Positions 40,934 through 50,255 are shown, counted from the stretch's first letter. The stretch: DNA of 64,000 nucleotides from Mycolicibacter sp. MU0102 (GCF_963378105.1 NZ_OY726398.1:3410001-3474000), one strand, 5' to 3'. Notes: generated from the sequence alone by a model not told the origin. Translations and numbers: made by a program.

Positions 40934-42358
40934 CTAGGCGTCGAGCAGGTTGATCAGGCTGAAGCCCATACCGAGCAGGTCCAGCAGCGGCTGGGCCGAG
41001 ATCAGCGGCGCGCCATTGAAGATGGCGTCCGGGCCCAGCACGTCGAGCAGGTTCCATTCGGTAGCCAGGTTCTGCCAGCCGGTGAGCAGCGAGTGGTCCA
41101 GGTCGATGGTGAAGTTGTAGCCCGACATCAGCAGATCGATGTGCGAGTCCGGCAGCGGGCCAACACCGGCGAGCTCGCCCAGGTAGTTGCCGATGCTGAT
41201 CAGGCTCTGCGCGCCGGCGTACTGCAGGCCGGCCAGCATCTGCAGCGGGTCCATCCGCAGCCCGAATCCGAGGACACCGGTGTCCTCCGACAGTTGGCCG
41301 GTCGCGGTGACCGCCCACGCACCGGCCGCGCCGATCGGGTCGACACCGTTCACGGTGATCCCGGCGTCCGGGGCGCCCGGGTTGCCGTAGGACCAGTCGA
41401 TGACCGTCTTCAGGATGGGCGCCACCGCGTCAGCGGCGAACTTGCCGATGTCCCCGAGGCCGTAGAGGGGTCCAAGGATCGGCAGCTGCTCGGGCAGCAT
41501 GAAGTAGTTGGTGTTGCCGATCGTGCCCAGGTCGATGGCGTTGCCCAGGTTGTCGTTGAAGTACGAGTTGTGCACCGCCGGGATCCCCATGATCGCGTTG
41601 ATCACGGCCAGCAAGTTGGTGGGGTCCTGAGGGAAGACGGCCCAGCCGTCGTATTCGGTGGCGTAGACATCGGTCGCGAACGGCACGGTCGGGGTCGAGT
41701 CGATGCCCACCGGGATGTTCAGGAACGGGATGTGCTGCATGTTCCCGTCGAACCCGTCCGGGAAGTGCAGCCGGGTCAGCATGCCGCTGATCGGGTTGTT
41801 GGGGGCACCGATCAGCACGAAGTGCAGGTTGTCCGGGTCGAAGCCAAGACTGCCGCCGCTCGGATCCCCGGCGAGCAGGCTGTGCATCGCCAGGGTGGCG
41901 ATGACCGAGCTCTGCGAGTAGCCGAACACCGTGACTTGCTCACCGGCCTCGAGCTGTGGGCGGATCGCACCCTCCAGATTGGCCACGCCCTGAGCCAGCG
42001 AGTCCCCGAAGTTCAGCTGCGGGACAGGCAGCGGTTGGCAAACGATCGGGCAGAACTGTTCGGGGGTGGTCAGGCCGTTCAGCGCGTAGCCCTCGTAGGT
42101 CGTCTGTCCGGCGAACCACGGTGTTACGGGCTGCAGGTAGTAATCCCGCACCAGGTCCATGTAGATGCCGATCGTCGGGTCGGCCTGACCGGTGCCGGTC
42201 ATGATCCAGGCTTCGCCGGCCAGCAGCGTGACGTCGGCGAGCATCCGCTCGATCCGGGACGCCAGCCCCGGACTCAGCAGCGACGACACGCCCAGGAGGA
42301 CGGCGCACAGCGCGGCCAACAAAGTGGCCCCCAGGGGATGCACTCGCTTAACCGTCAT
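40934..42358 (-). CDS. Secreted PE-PPE-domain serine hydrolase, copy 2
   Basis: 474 residues from ATG 42356-42358 behind GGGAGG. Signal peptide VHPLGATLLAALCAVLLGVS. Domain landmarks as in copy 1: EAWIMTGTGQADPTIGIYMD, VFGYSQSSVIATLAM with the nucleophilic Ser, IGAPNNPISGMLTRL, YATEYDGWAVFPQDPTNLL and DWSYGNPGAP. It ends 4 nt before copy 1 and is probably cotranscribed with it. Substrate unknown; esterase/lipase activity is inferred from family. Confidence 0.87.
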   Translation of the reverse strand: MTVKRVHPLGATLLAALCAVLLGVSSLLSPGLASRIERMLADVTLLAGEAWIMTGTGQADPTIGIYMDLVRDYYLQPVTPWFAGQTTYEGYALNGLTTPEQFCPIVCQPLPVPQLNFGDSLAQGVANLEGAIRPQLEAGEQVTVFGYSQSSVIATLAMHSLLAGDPSGGSLGFDPDNLHFVLIGAPNNPISGMLTRLHFPDGFDGNMQHIPFLNIPVGIDSTPTVPFATDVYATEYDGWAVFPQDPTNLLAVINAIMGIPAVHNSYFNDNLGNAIDLGTIGNTNYFMLPEQLPILGPLYGLGDIGKFAADAVAPILKTVIDWSYGNPGAPDAGITVNGVDPIGAAGAWAVTATGQLSEDTGVLGFGLRMDPLQMLAGLQYAGAQSLISIGNYLGELAGVGPLPDSHIDLLMSGYNFTIDLDHSLLTGWQNLATEWNLLDVLGPDAIFNGAPLISAQPLLDLLGMGFSLINLLDA

Positions 42359-42524
42359 CGCAGACCTCCCAGGCCGGTTCGAATATGTCATCGACGATCA
42401 ATTACCCCCACCTGACAAGATCACATTAATCTATTAGGCGGTTTTCAGCGTTGACCTTCATAGAGAAAACGCGTGTTGTCAAATCGATGACATTCGACCT
42501 GGCTTTTACTCCAGACGGGCCGGT

Positions 42525-44003
42525 CTAGGCGCCGAAGAAGTTAAAAAGGCTGAAACCCAGACCGACCAGATCCAGCAGCCCGTCGCCGGGCACCGCGGCC
42601 CCGCTCAGCAGAGCATCGGGGCCCAGCACATCGCCCAGGTTCAACGCGGTGGCCAACTCGCTCCAGCCGTTGATCAGGAACTGGTCGATGGAGTTGATCA
42701 GGTCGTAGCCGGTGATGGTCTGCAGGACGTCGGTGATGCCGGTGATGGTGCTGATGTCGCCGGCGGTGAGGACACCGCCACTGGCCGCGGCCGCGACGTC
42801 GGCCCACGGGCCGACGAGGCTCTGGATCAACGCGTTCTGTACCCCGGCCAGCATCTGCAGCGGGTCCATCCGCTCGAACAGGCCCATCACGCTGGATCCG
42901 TCGTACAGTTCGCCGGTCGGCGTCATCGCCCAAGGCCCGCCGGCCACCCCGAAAGCCTGCTGGTAGGCGCTGCCGCTGATGAAGTCGCCGGCCGGGATCT
43001 GGTACAGCCCGTTGACGGCCGGATCACCGGCGTTGCCGTAGCCCCAGTCGATGACCAGCCTGGCCCATGGCGAGAAGAAGTCGCCGAAGAACTGCCCCGC
43101 AGTCCCCCCGTTGAACATGAACTGCAGGATCGGCAGGTTCTGCGGAATCATGTAGAAGTTCGCGTCGCCGATCGTGCCGACGTTGATGGCACTGGCCAGC
43201 TGCTCTGCGGTGTAGTCCGGGTAGTACGGGTGCACGGTGAGGATGCCGATGAGGGCGTTGATGACGGCCAGGATGTTGGTCGGGTCCTGCGGGAAGTTGG
43301 CCCAGCCGTCGTACTCGCCGGTGTAGATGTCCGACGCAATGTGCTCGGTCGGGGTGGCGTCCAGGCTCAGCGGAATGTTGACGAACGGCAGGTGCTGGTC
43401 GTCGGGGAATTGGAAGCGATCGAGGATCCCACCGATCGGATTGTTCGGGTCACCGATCAGCACGACGTGCATGTTGCCCAGCTGATCCAGGGTCGGGTAG
43501 CCGGCGGTCCCGGCGTTGGCGATCAGGTTCTGCATCTCGATGGTCGCGATGGCGGCGCTCTGCGAGTAGCCGAACACCGTCACGTTGTCGCCGGCCAGCA
43601 GCTGCGGCAGGATCGATTGGTTCAGCAAGCCCACCCCGGTGTTCAGGGACTGCCCGAAATTGAGCGCCGGTTGGCCCGGGATGCACACGAACGGGCAGAA
43701 CTGCTCTGGCGTGGCCAGTCCCTGGAAGTTGTAACCGGGAAACGTCGGCTGACCTGTGAAAAGCGGCGATGTCGGCTGCAGGTATCCGGCGAGGATCTGG
43801 CCCAGGTAGGGCCCGACGCTGGGATCGGGCACACCGGTGCCGCTCATGATCCAGCCCGTATCGGCCAGCAGCCGCAGCCGGATCGCCAGCTGGTCCACGC
43901 TGTAGGCCAGCGCCGAGGATAACGCCGATGTCAGACCCAGTACCGCGGCGCACAACACCGCCAGCAGCAACGCGCCCGCCGGGCGCAACCGACCAGTCGT
44001 CAT
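42525..44003 (-). CDS. Secreted PE-PPE-domain serine hydrolase, copy 3
   Basis: 492 residues from ATG 44001-44003 with GGGAGGTCG upstream. Signal peptide RPAGALLLAVLCAAVLGLTS. Same landmarks: TGWIMSGTGVPDPSVGPYLG, VFGYSQSAAIATIEM, IGDPNNPIGGILDRF, YTGEYDGWANFPQDPTNIL, DWGYGNAGDP. It is longer than its paralogs by an insert around GLYQIPAGDFISGSAYQQAF. A 166-nt AT-richer gap separates it from copy 2, so copies 1-2 likely have their own promoter. Confidence 0.87.
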   Translation of the reverse strand: MTTGRLRPAGALLLAVLCAAVLGLTSALSSALAYSVDQLAIRLRLLADTGWIMSGTGVPDPSVGPYLGQILAGYLQPTSPLFTGQPTFPGYNFQGLATPEQFCPFVCIPGQPALNFGQSLNTGVGLLNQSILPQLLAGDNVTVFGYSQSAAIATIEMQNLIANAGTAGYPTLDQLGNMHVVLIGDPNNPIGGILDRFQFPDDQHLPFVNIPLSLDATPTEHIASDIYTGEYDGWANFPQDPTNILAVINALIGILTVHPYYPDYTAEQLASAINVGTIGDANFYMIPQNLPILQFMFNGGTAGQFFGDFFSPWARLVIDWGYGNAGDPAVNGLYQIPAGDFISGSAYQQAFGVAGGPWAMTPTGELYDGSSVMGLFERMDPLQMLAGVQNALIQSLVGPWADVAAAASGGVLTAGDISTITGITDVLQTITGYDLINSIDQFLINGWSELATALNLGDVLGPDALLSGAAVPGDGLLDLVGLGFSLFNFFGA

Positions 44004-44181
44004 CACGACCTCCCCCGGCCCCGGTTTTCCAACAGCAGCGACGCTAGCCACCCGGCGGCCGCCGCCAACCCGATCGCCGCAAAATTCAGGATTCTTTAAT
44101 TCGCGATGCGAAGCGCCCCGCCGCCAATCACGGCGCCAATCCCGGCGCAATCCCGCCTTCGGGCCGCGCGGGCTGCATCGT

Positions 44182-44187
44182 TACTCT
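44182..44187 (+). promoter_or_regulatory. -10 element of a leaderless promoter for the Rv3311-like gene
   Basis: TACTCT followed by exactly 7 nt and ATG 44195. Confidence 0.5.
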
Positions 44188-44194
44188 GTGCGCC

Positions 44195-45472
44195 ATGGCA
44201 GCTGACCTTGTACCGATCCGCCTCACGGTGACCGATGGTGACCGCTACACCCTGTGGGCCCCGAGCTGGCGTGACTCCGGGGACGAGTGGCAGGCGTTCC
44301 TGGGCAGGGATGAAGACCTCTACGGTTTCGCCACCGTGGCCGACCTGGTCGCGTTCGTGCGGGTAAACGCCAACAACGACCTGGTCGACCACCCGGCCTG
44401 GACGCAGCTTGTCCAGGCCAACGCCCACAAGCTGGACCCGGGCCGGGGCAGGCAATACGACCTGATCGCGGTCGAGGAACTGCTGACCGAGAAGCCGACC
44501 AAGCAGTCCGTCCAGTCACTGGCCAATGCACTGGAGATCGTCTCGGCGATCGGCTCGGTGTGCGACCTGACCGCGGTGACGAAGTTCTTCAACGGCAACC
44601 CCAACCTGGGCTGGCTCGCCGGTGGCGTCGACAACTTCACCGGCCGGGCCGGGCGCAAGCGCTGGGAGCTGATCGCCGAGATCATCGGTCGCAACTGGGG
44701 CGGTGTGCTGACCGCGATCGAAGAGATCATCACCACGCCCGACGTCGACGCCTCCGCGGCGTCGCAGGCAGCCGATGAGCTGGCCGCAGAGGCCCCGGCC
44801 GAGCCGGAGCCGGCCGACGATGACGTCGAGGACGCCGAGGCCGCCGACGACGAGAACGATGACGACGAGCCGGCTGCCGCAACAACCGAGCGGGCCTCGG
44901 GCGACCGGGTGGTGCTTGGCGGCGACGCGAACTTCTGGACCAAGGTGGGCATCGACCCGATTCGGATCATCACCGACAACGGGACGTTCTTCACGCTGCG
45001 CTGTTACCTCGGCGACCAGCCGGTGTTCCTGGGCCGCAACGGCCGGATCAGCGTGTTCGGTTCCGAGCGCGCCCTGGCCCGCTACCTGGCCGACGAGCAC
45101 GACCATGACCTGTCGGATCTGAGCACCTACGACGACATCCGGACCGCCGCCACCGACGGTTCGCTGTCGATCGACATCACCGACGACAACGTCTACGTGC
45201 TCTCCGGAATGACCGACGACCTCACCGACGGGCCGGACGCGGTGGACCGTGAGCAGCTCGATCTGGCCGTCGAATTCCTGCAGGACGTGGGCACCTACGC
45301 CGAGGACGGCGTCGTCGCCGACACCCTCGCGCCGGACCGTCCGCTGGGCCGGATGGTCAGCTACGTCCTCGACCGCGAATCGGTCAACGAGCCGCAGCGC
45401 CCGTACGCGCCCGCCGTCAAGGAATGGGAGCAGCTCGAACAGTTCGTGCAGTCGCGATTGCGGCGCGAATAA
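44195..45472 (+). CDS. Conserved hypothetical protein with duplicated domain and acidic linker (Rv3311-like)
   Basis: 425 residues, no signal peptide or membrane helix. Two halves look alike: RYTLWAPSW...FLGRDEDLYGFATVADLVAF near residues 13-51 and FFTLRCYLGDQPVFLGRNGR with ISVFGSERALARYL near residues 263-295; both continue into a DL-x-D-x-x-x(W/Y) segment. They are separated by a very acidic Ala/Glu/Asp linker (about residues 190-232). By position and length it corresponds to M. tuberculosis Rv3311, a conserved protein of unknown function. A phosphoprotein or scaffold role is possible but not shown. Confidence 0.82.
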   Translation: MAADLVPIRLTVTDGDRYTLWAPSWRDSGDEWQAFLGRDEDLYGFATVADLVAFVRVNANNDLVDHPAWTQLVQANAHKLDPGRGRQYDLIAVEELLTEKPTKQSVQSLANALEIVSAIGSVCDLTAVTKFFNGNPNLGWLAGGVDNFTGRAGRKRWELIAEIIGRNWGGVLTAIEEIITTPDVDASAASQAADELAAEAPAEPEPADDDVEDAEAADDENDDDEPAAATTERASGDRVVLGGDANFWTKVGIDPIRIITDNGTFFTLRCYLGDQPVFLGRNGRISVFGSERALARYLADEHDHDLSDLSTYDDIRTAATDGSLSIDITDDNVYVLSGMTDDLTDGPDAVDREQLDLAVEFLQDVGTYAEDGVVADTLAPDRPLGRMVSYVLDRESVNEPQRPYAPAVKEWEQLEQFVQSRLRRE

Positions 45473-45579
45473 CGCTGCGCCGCCCGGTCTCCTCAGCACC
45501 GGCGGAAGCCGCACGCGGGAAGACATGCACACTACTGCGAAATTCACTTCGAATTACGGCAATCAATTACTCCAATTCA

Positions 45580-45609
45580 TTGCCGAGCGGTCATATTCAC
45601 GACTAACAT
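45580..45609 (+). promoter_or_regulatory. Housekeeping-type promoter for the LGFP lipoprotein
   Basis: -35 TTGCCG (45580-45585), 18-nt spacer, -10 TAACAT (45604-45609) in a locally AT-rich gap. The leader then contains a small GGCCCG/CGGGCC hairpin (45612-45631) before the ribosome binding site AAAGGA. Confidence 0.48.
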
Positions 45610-45676
45610 CTGGCCCGATAACACTCGGGCCGAGCCGTGCGGTTTGCGGGGGCCTTCCAATTCGAAAGGACTACAC

Positions 45677-46240
45677 ATGCGCAAGGCAACACAGCGGGCC
45701 GCAGCAGTATCCGCAGCAGTTTTGGGAGTCGCGCTGATCGGCACGGGTTGCAACGGCACCGCCAAGGAGAAGACCAGCGAGGCCTTGAGCTCGGCCAGCT
45801 CGGTTGCTTCCTCGGCCAGCTCGGTGATCTCGTCCGCGGTCAACTCGCCGTCCGAGGAGAGCGCCGCCAGCTCCACCGTGATCACCGGCGCCGACGGCAA
45901 GGAATACACCGTCTCCGGACCGATTCTGGCCAAGCTCGACTCCCTGGACGCGACCGCCAAGCAGGACCTGGGCGAGCCCACCGGTGCCGAGCAGAAGAAC
46001 CCCGACGGCGGCACCTACCAGCAGTTCGACGGCGGCGTGATCGTTCACACCACCCGTTCGTACGTGGTGTGGGGCAAGATCCGCGACAAGTGGAATGAGC
46101 TGGGCGGTTCGCAGGGCAAGCTCGGCTACCCGACCAGCGACGAGACCACCAACGCTGACGGGTCCAAGCAGACCACCTTCGAGCACGGCATCGTCACCTG
46201 GAAAGAGGGCGACGCCGAAGCCACCGTCACCGAGCACTGA
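45677..46240 (+). CDS. LGFP-repeat lipoprotein
   Basis: 187 residues from ATG 45677. Signal peptide ending in a lipobox-like ALIGTGC, a Ser/Ala-rich spacer (SEALSSASSVASSASSVISS), then LGFP-type repeats: GEPTGAEQKNPDGGTYQQFD, WNELGGSQGKLGYPTSDE and TFEHGIVTWKEGDAEATV. LGFP repeats are found in mycolate-layer proteins and are thought to hold proteins at the cell wall. A strong hairpin follows 10 nt after the stop. Confidence 0.86.
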   Translation: MRKATQRAAAVSAAVLGVALIGTGCNGTAKEKTSEALSSASSVASSASSVISSAVNSPSEESAASSTVITGADGKEYTVSGPILAKLDSLDATAKQDLGEPTGAEQKNPDGGTYQQFDGGVIVHTTRSYVVWGKIRDKWNELGGSQGKLGYPTSDETTNADGSKQTTFEHGIVTWKEGDAEATVTEH

Positions 46241-46250
46241 TACCTAGATC

Positions 46251-46288
46251 GAAGGCCGGGCAATCGCCACCGCGATTGTCCGGCCTTC
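46251..46288. terminator. Long hairpin between LGFP lipoprotein and add
   Basis: GAAGGCCGG-G-CAATCGC / GCGATTG-T-CCGGCCTTC with a 4-nt loop: 16 Watson-Crick pairs plus one G-T pair. It lies between convergent genes and can serve both. Confidence 0.72.
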
Positions 46289-46306
46289 GGCAGTTTCGCC
46301 CGTGAA

Positions 46307-47404
46307 TCAGTCGATCATCGCCGCATATTGCGGCTTGATCACCTCTTCGATGATCTGCACCCGCTGATCGAACGGGATGAACGCCGACTTCATCGCGTTC
46401 ACCGTAAATCGCTGCAGATCGACCCAGCCGTACCCGAAGGTTTCGGCCAGCACCCACATCTCCTTGCTCATGGAGGTGTCGCTCATCAGCCGGTTGTCGG
46501 TGTTGATCGTCACCCGCAGCCGGGCTCGGGCCAGCAGATCAAAGGGGTGCTCGGCGATGCTGTCGACCGCACCGGTCTGCACGTTGGAGCTCGGGCACAG
46601 CTCCAACGGGACCCGCTTGTCGCGCAGGATCGCCGCCAGCCGGCCTAAGCGCACTACTCCCTCACCCGGGGGCCCGTCGACGGTGATGTCGTCGGTGATG
46701 CGCACCCCGTGCCCCAGCCGGTCGGCCCCGCAGAACGCGATCGCCTCGTGAATAGAGGGCAGCCCGAACGCCTCGCCGGCGTGAATGGTGAAGCGCGCGT
46801 TGTGGTCACGCATGTACTCGAACGCATCCAGATGCCGGCTCGGCGGATAGCCGGCCTCGGCGCCGGCGATATCGAAGCCGACCACACCCTTGTCGCGGAA
46901 CCGGATGGCCAGCTCGGCGATCTCGCGGGACAGTGCCGCATGGCGCATGGCGGTGACCAGGCAGCGCACCGTGATCTCCCGGCCCGCTGCCGCGGCATCG
47001 CGCTCGCCATCGGCGAAACCGGCCAGCACCGCGTCGGTCACCTCGTCGAACGACAGCCCGCCCTCGATGTGCAGTTCGGGCGCGAATCGCACCTCGGCGT
47101 AGACCACTGCGTCGGCGGCCAGATCCTCGACGCATTCGCGAGCGACCCGATACAGCGCGTCGGCGGTCTGCATCACCGCCACGGTGTGGCTGAACGGTTC
47201 GAGATAACGCTCCAGAGAGCCGCTGTGGGAGCGCGTTCGGAACCAGGTCGCCAGCTCCTCGGGATCGGTCTCCGGCAGGTCGTCGTAGCCGACCTGGCCG
47301 GCGATGTCGACGACGGTGGCCGGGCGCAGGCCGCCGTCCAGGTGATCGTGCAGCAGCGCCTTGGGGACTCCCCGGATGGTCTCCAGGCTCACCGGTGTGC
47401 TCAT
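46307..47404 (-). CDS. add: Adenosine deaminase
   Basis: 365 residues from ATG 47402-47404. Metal and substrate residues: LLHDHLDGGLRP (His19, His21), FTIHAGEAFG, GADRLGHGVRI and VTINTDNRLMS. It deaminates adenosine or deoxyadenosine to (deoxy)inosine, the substrate of deoD. It follows deoA by 7 nt in a cdd-deoA-add salvage operon. Confidence 0.95.
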   Translation of the reverse strand: MSTPVSLETIRGVPKALLHDHLDGGLRPATVVDIAGQVGYDDLPETDPEELATWFRTRSHSGSLERYLEPFSHTVAVMQTADALYRVARECVEDLAADAVVYAEVRFAPELHIEGGLSFDEVTDAVLAGFADGERDAAAAGREITVRCLVTAMRHAALSREIAELAIRFRDKGVVGFDIAGAEAGYPPSRHLDAFEYMRDHNARFTIHAGEAFGLPSIHEAIAFCGADRLGHGVRITDDITVDGPPGEGVVRLGRLAAILRDKRVPLELCPSSNVQTGAVDSIAEHPFDLLARARLRVTINTDNRLMSDTSMSKEMWVLAETFGYGWVDLQRFTVNAMKSAFIPFDQRVQIIEEVIKPQYAAMID

Positions 47405-47411
47405 GGCTTCA

Positions 47412-48713
47412 TCATGGGGTCGCCTCGATGATCAGGGGACGCGGCTGCGGCGGTGTGTCGCCGACGCAGTAGCCGCCGCCGAGCTCGGCCAGCGCCGGGG
47501 CGGTCCGCTCGGGGGTGTCGGTGTACAGCGTGAACAAGGTGTCGCCGGCCGCCACCGGGTCGCCCGGCCGGCGATGAATCCGCACCCCCGCGCCGTGCTG
47601 CACTCGCTCCCCCGGCCGGGACCGGCCCGCGCCCAGACGCCAGGCCGCCAGGGCCACCGCCATCGCATCGATGTCACCCATGACGCCGCCCCGCTGCGCA
47701 GTCACGGTCTCGGTACACGCCCCCACCGGTAACGGCACCCCCAGATCCCCGCCCTGGGCGGCGACCATCGCGGTGAACCGGTCCATTGCGGTGCCGTCAC
47801 GCAGGGTCTGCGCCGGGTCGACACCGTCGATTCCCGCCAGGGTCAGCATCTCCTGGGCCAGCCGCAGAGTCAGCGCCACCACATCGTCCGGGCCGCCGCC
47901 GGCTAGCACCTCGAGGGCTTCGGCCACCTCGATGGCGTTGCCGACCGCGCACCCCAGCGGCGTGCTCATCTCGGTGAGCAGGGCTCGGGTGGCGACCCCG
48001 TGCGCCGCGCCCAGCCCGACCATCATCTGGGCCAGTTCCCCGGCCTGCTCAGCGGAGCGCATGAACGCACCCGACCCGACTTTGACGTCCAAGACCAGGG
48101 CTGCGGTGCCCTCGGCCAGCTTCTTGCTCATCACCGAGCTGGCGATCAGCGGCAGCGATTCCACGGTGGCGGTGACGTCACGCAGCGCGTAGAGCTTGGC
48201 GTCGGCCGGCGCCAGAGCGCCGGCGGCGAAGACCGCCGCGCCGACGCCGGCCAATTGCTCGCGCAGCCGTGCCGTGGACAGCGCCACCTCGAAACCTGCT
48301 ATCGACTCCAGCTTGTCCAAAGTGCCGCCGGTGTGGCCCAGGCCGCGCCCCGACGCGCTGGGTACCGCAGCTCCGCACGCGGCAACGACGGCAACCAGCG
48401 GCAGGGTGATCTTGTCGCCGACGCCGCCGGTGGAGTGCTTGTCCACCGTTTTCAGGGGCTTGCCGTCGCGCCTTAGGTCGGTGAAGTCCATCCGCTCCCC
48501 CGAGGCGATCATCGCCGAGGTCCAGCGCACGGTTTCGGCCGCGTCCATGCCGCGCAGGTAGATCGCCATCAGCAGCGCCGACATCTGCTCCTCGGCGACC
48601 AGTCCTGCGGTGTAGCCCTCGATCAGCCAGTCGATCCCGGCATCGGGCAGTCGGTGGCCGTCACGCTTGGTGGCGATCAGCGTCGGAGCGTCGAAGGAGG
48701 TCAGCAGGGTCAT
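47412..48713 (-). CDS. deoA: Thymidine phosphorylase
   Basis: 433 residues from ATG 48711-48713, overlapping the cdd stop by ATGA; the long upstream open frame is antisense to cdd and rejected. Motifs: DKHSTGGVGDKITLPLVAVV, SGRGLGHTGGTLDKLES, VMSKKLAEG and LVLDVKVGSGAFM, all diagnostic of pyrimidine-nucleoside phosphorylases. It releases thymine or uracil and deoxyribose-1-phosphate. Confidence 0.95.
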   Translation of the reverse strand: MTLLTSFDAPTLIATKRDGHRLPDAGIDWLIEGYTAGLVAEEQMSALLMAIYLRGMDAAETVRWTSAMIASGERMDFTDLRRDGKPLKTVDKHSTGGVGDKITLPLVAVVAACGAAVPSASGRGLGHTGGTLDKLESIAGFEVALSTARLREQLAGVGAAVFAAGALAPADAKLYALRDVTATVESLPLIASSVMSKKLAEGTAALVLDVKVGSGAFMRSAEQAGELAQMMVGLGAAHGVATRALLTEMSTPLGCAVGNAIEVAEALEVLAGGGPDDVVALTLRLAQEMLTLAGIDGVDPAQTLRDGTAMDRFTAMVAAQGGDLGVPLPVGACTETVTAQRGGVMGDIDAMAVALAAWRLGAGRSRPGERVQHGAGVRIHRRPGDPVAAGDTLFTLYTDTPERTAPALAELGGGYCVGDTPPQPRPLIIEATP

Positions 48714-49117
48714 GGCAGCGCGGTTCTCGGCAAGGAGTCGGGCCCGAATGCGTCCGGCAGCAGCTCGGCCAACGGCCTCGCCCCCGCCGGGTGGTCGATG
48801 AGCAGCTCGGAACCGCCGTGTTCGAGCAGTACTTGGCGGCAGCGGCCGCACGGCATCAGCAGATTTCCGTCGGAGTTGCTGCACGACAGCGCCACCAGCC
48901 GTCCGCCGCCGGCGGCGTAGAGCCCGCAGACCACTGCGCACTCGGCGCACAGGCCCAGCCCATATGAGACATTTTCCACATTGCAGCCGGTTATGACCCG
49001 GCCGTCGTCGGTCAGTCCGGCCGCGCCGACGCGCAGTCCCGAGTACGGCGCGTAGGCGCTAGCAGAAACATTGATTGCGTTGCGCCGCAACATATCCCAG
49101 TCAATTTCGTGGGACAT
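48710..49117 (-). CDS. cdd: Cytidine deaminase (tetrameric, three-Cys zinc site)
   Basis: 135 residues from ATG 49115-49117 with GGAGA upstream. The zinc ligands are Cys57 in LCAECAVV (Cys-Ala-Glu in place of His-Ala-Glu) and Cys90/Cys93 in MPCGRCRQ. GCNVENVSYGLG is the substrate-binding strand. It converts cytidine or deoxycytidine to (deoxy)uridine and opens the cdd-deoA-add operon. Confidence 0.95.
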   Translation of the reverse strand: MSHEIDWDMLRRNAINVSASAYAPYSGLRVGAAGLTDDGRVITGCNVENVSYGLGLCAECAVVCGLYAAGGGRLVALSCSNSDGNLLMPCGRCRQVLLEHGGSELLIDHPAGARPLAELLPDAFGPDSLPRTALP

Positions 49118-49359
49118 TCAACAGATCTCCGCTTCACCCGAGCGCACCACATCACCTCGTCCGTCCGTCAGCAACGATCAAATTTCAGCGTAGTCGCAGG
49201 CCTTGACTACTCGTCGGTAACTTTTGCGTGGTCGTTTCGGACCTGTCGATGGGTTTAGAGTCCTTGCCGAGGTTTATTAATAGCGATGGCGTTGCGGAGC
49301 GACCGTACGCACGGTATAGCCGGGCGCAGCGGGCCGCTGCAGAAAATTTGGAGGCGCTG
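49118..49359. promoter_or_regulatory. Divergent control region of cdd-deoA-add and sdhCDAB
   Basis: A 242-nt gap, AT-richer than its neighbours. It contains TTGACT (near 49203), AT-rich GGTTTATTAATAG (near 49271-49283) and a small inverted repeat ACCGT-ACGC-ACGGT (49302-49315) about 45 nt before sdhC. No full -35/-10 pair or riboswitch could be assigned with confidence. Confidence 0.35.
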
Positions 49360-49791
49360 ATGACGGCGACATCCGCCGATGCGGCGAAGCCGGGGACGCG
49401 GTCGGATGCGACGCGATTCCGGCGGCAGAGTCTGTACAAGGGCGACCCGGGAATGTGGGCGTTCGCGCTGCACCGGATCACCGGTGCGACGATCTTCTTC
49501 TTCCTGTTCGTCCACGTGCTCGACACGGCCCTGGTGCGGGTGAGCCCGGAGGCCTACACCGAGGTGATCGCGACCTACAAGACCCCGCTCGTCGGCCTGA
49601 TGGAGCTGGGCCTGGTGGCCGCGGTGCTGTTCCACGGCCTCAACGGGGTCCGGCTGATCCTGATCGACTTCTGGTGGCAGGGCACCCGCTGGCACCGCCA
49701 GATGCTGGTGGCGGTCGGCGTCATCTGGCTGGTGGTAATGGTCCCGGTCGTGGTTCGGATCGGCATGCACATGGTGGAGCGGTTCCTATGA
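49360..49791 (+). CDS. sdhC: Succinate dehydrogenase cytochrome b subunit SdhC
   Basis: 143 residues from ATG 49360 with ribosome binding site GGAGG; the longer frame upstream crosses the control region. Three membrane helices; the haem-binding signature HRITGATIFFFLFVHVLDTA and VLFHGLNGVRLILIDFWWQG are visible. It anchors the SdhAB catalytic dimer and passes electrons to menaquinone. Stop overlaps sdhD by ATGA. Confidence 0.94.
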   Translation: MTATSADAAKPGTRSDATRFRRQSLYKGDPGMWAFALHRITGATIFFFLFVHVLDTALVRVSPEAYTEVIATYKTPLVGLMELGLVAAVLFHGLNGVRLILIDFWWQGTRWHRQMLVAVGVIWLVVMVPVVVRIGMHMVERFL

Positions 49792-50255
49792 GCACAACTG
49801 ATGTACAAGGCAGCCGGGGCCCGATAGCCCCGATTCGCGGCCTGGACCGCGACCGCCCGGCCAGCCTCGGCGACCCGCGTGCGCCGCAGCGGCACAGCGG
49901 GATGCCCAACTTCGAGAAGTACACCTGGCTGTTCATGCGGTTCTCCGGCGCCGTGCTGATCTTCCTGGTGCTCGGGCACCTGTTCGTCATGCTGATGTGG
50001 CAGGACGGCGTGTACCGCATTGACTTCAACTACGTGGCGGAGCGCTGGCACTCACCGTTCTGGCAGATCTGGGACCTGCTCCTGTTGTGGCTGGCCCAAC
50101 TGCACGGCGGCAACGGCATGCGCACGATCATCGGTGACTACACCCGCAGCGCCCGCAGCCGGTTCTGGCTGATGACGCTGCTGGCGGTGTCGATCATCTT
50201 CACGCTGGCACTGGGCAGCTACGTGCTGCTGAGCTTCGACGCGAACATTTCTTGA
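49788..50255 (+). CDS. sdhD: Succinate dehydrogenase membrane anchor SdhD
   Basis: 155 residues from ATG 49788 (4-nt overlap with sdhC). A cytoplasmic N-terminus of about 45 residues precedes three membrane helices; haem/quinone-site residues are expected in VLIFLVLGHLFVMLMWQDG and AQLHGGNGMRTIIGDYTRSA. Second gene of sdhCDAB. Confidence 0.93.
   Translation: MSTTDVQGSRGPIAPIRGLDRDRPASLGDPRAPQRHSGMPNFEKYTWLFMRFSGAVLIFLVLGHLFVMLMWQDGVYRIDFNYVAERWHSPFWQIWDLLLLWLAQLHGGNGMRTIIGDYTRSARSRFWLMTLLAVSIIFTLALGSYVLLSFDANIS

Noticed and set aside
49228..49359. Extended sdhC start 44 codons upstream
   Set aside because: The extension reads through the divergent control region, and GGAGG stands before ATG 49360.
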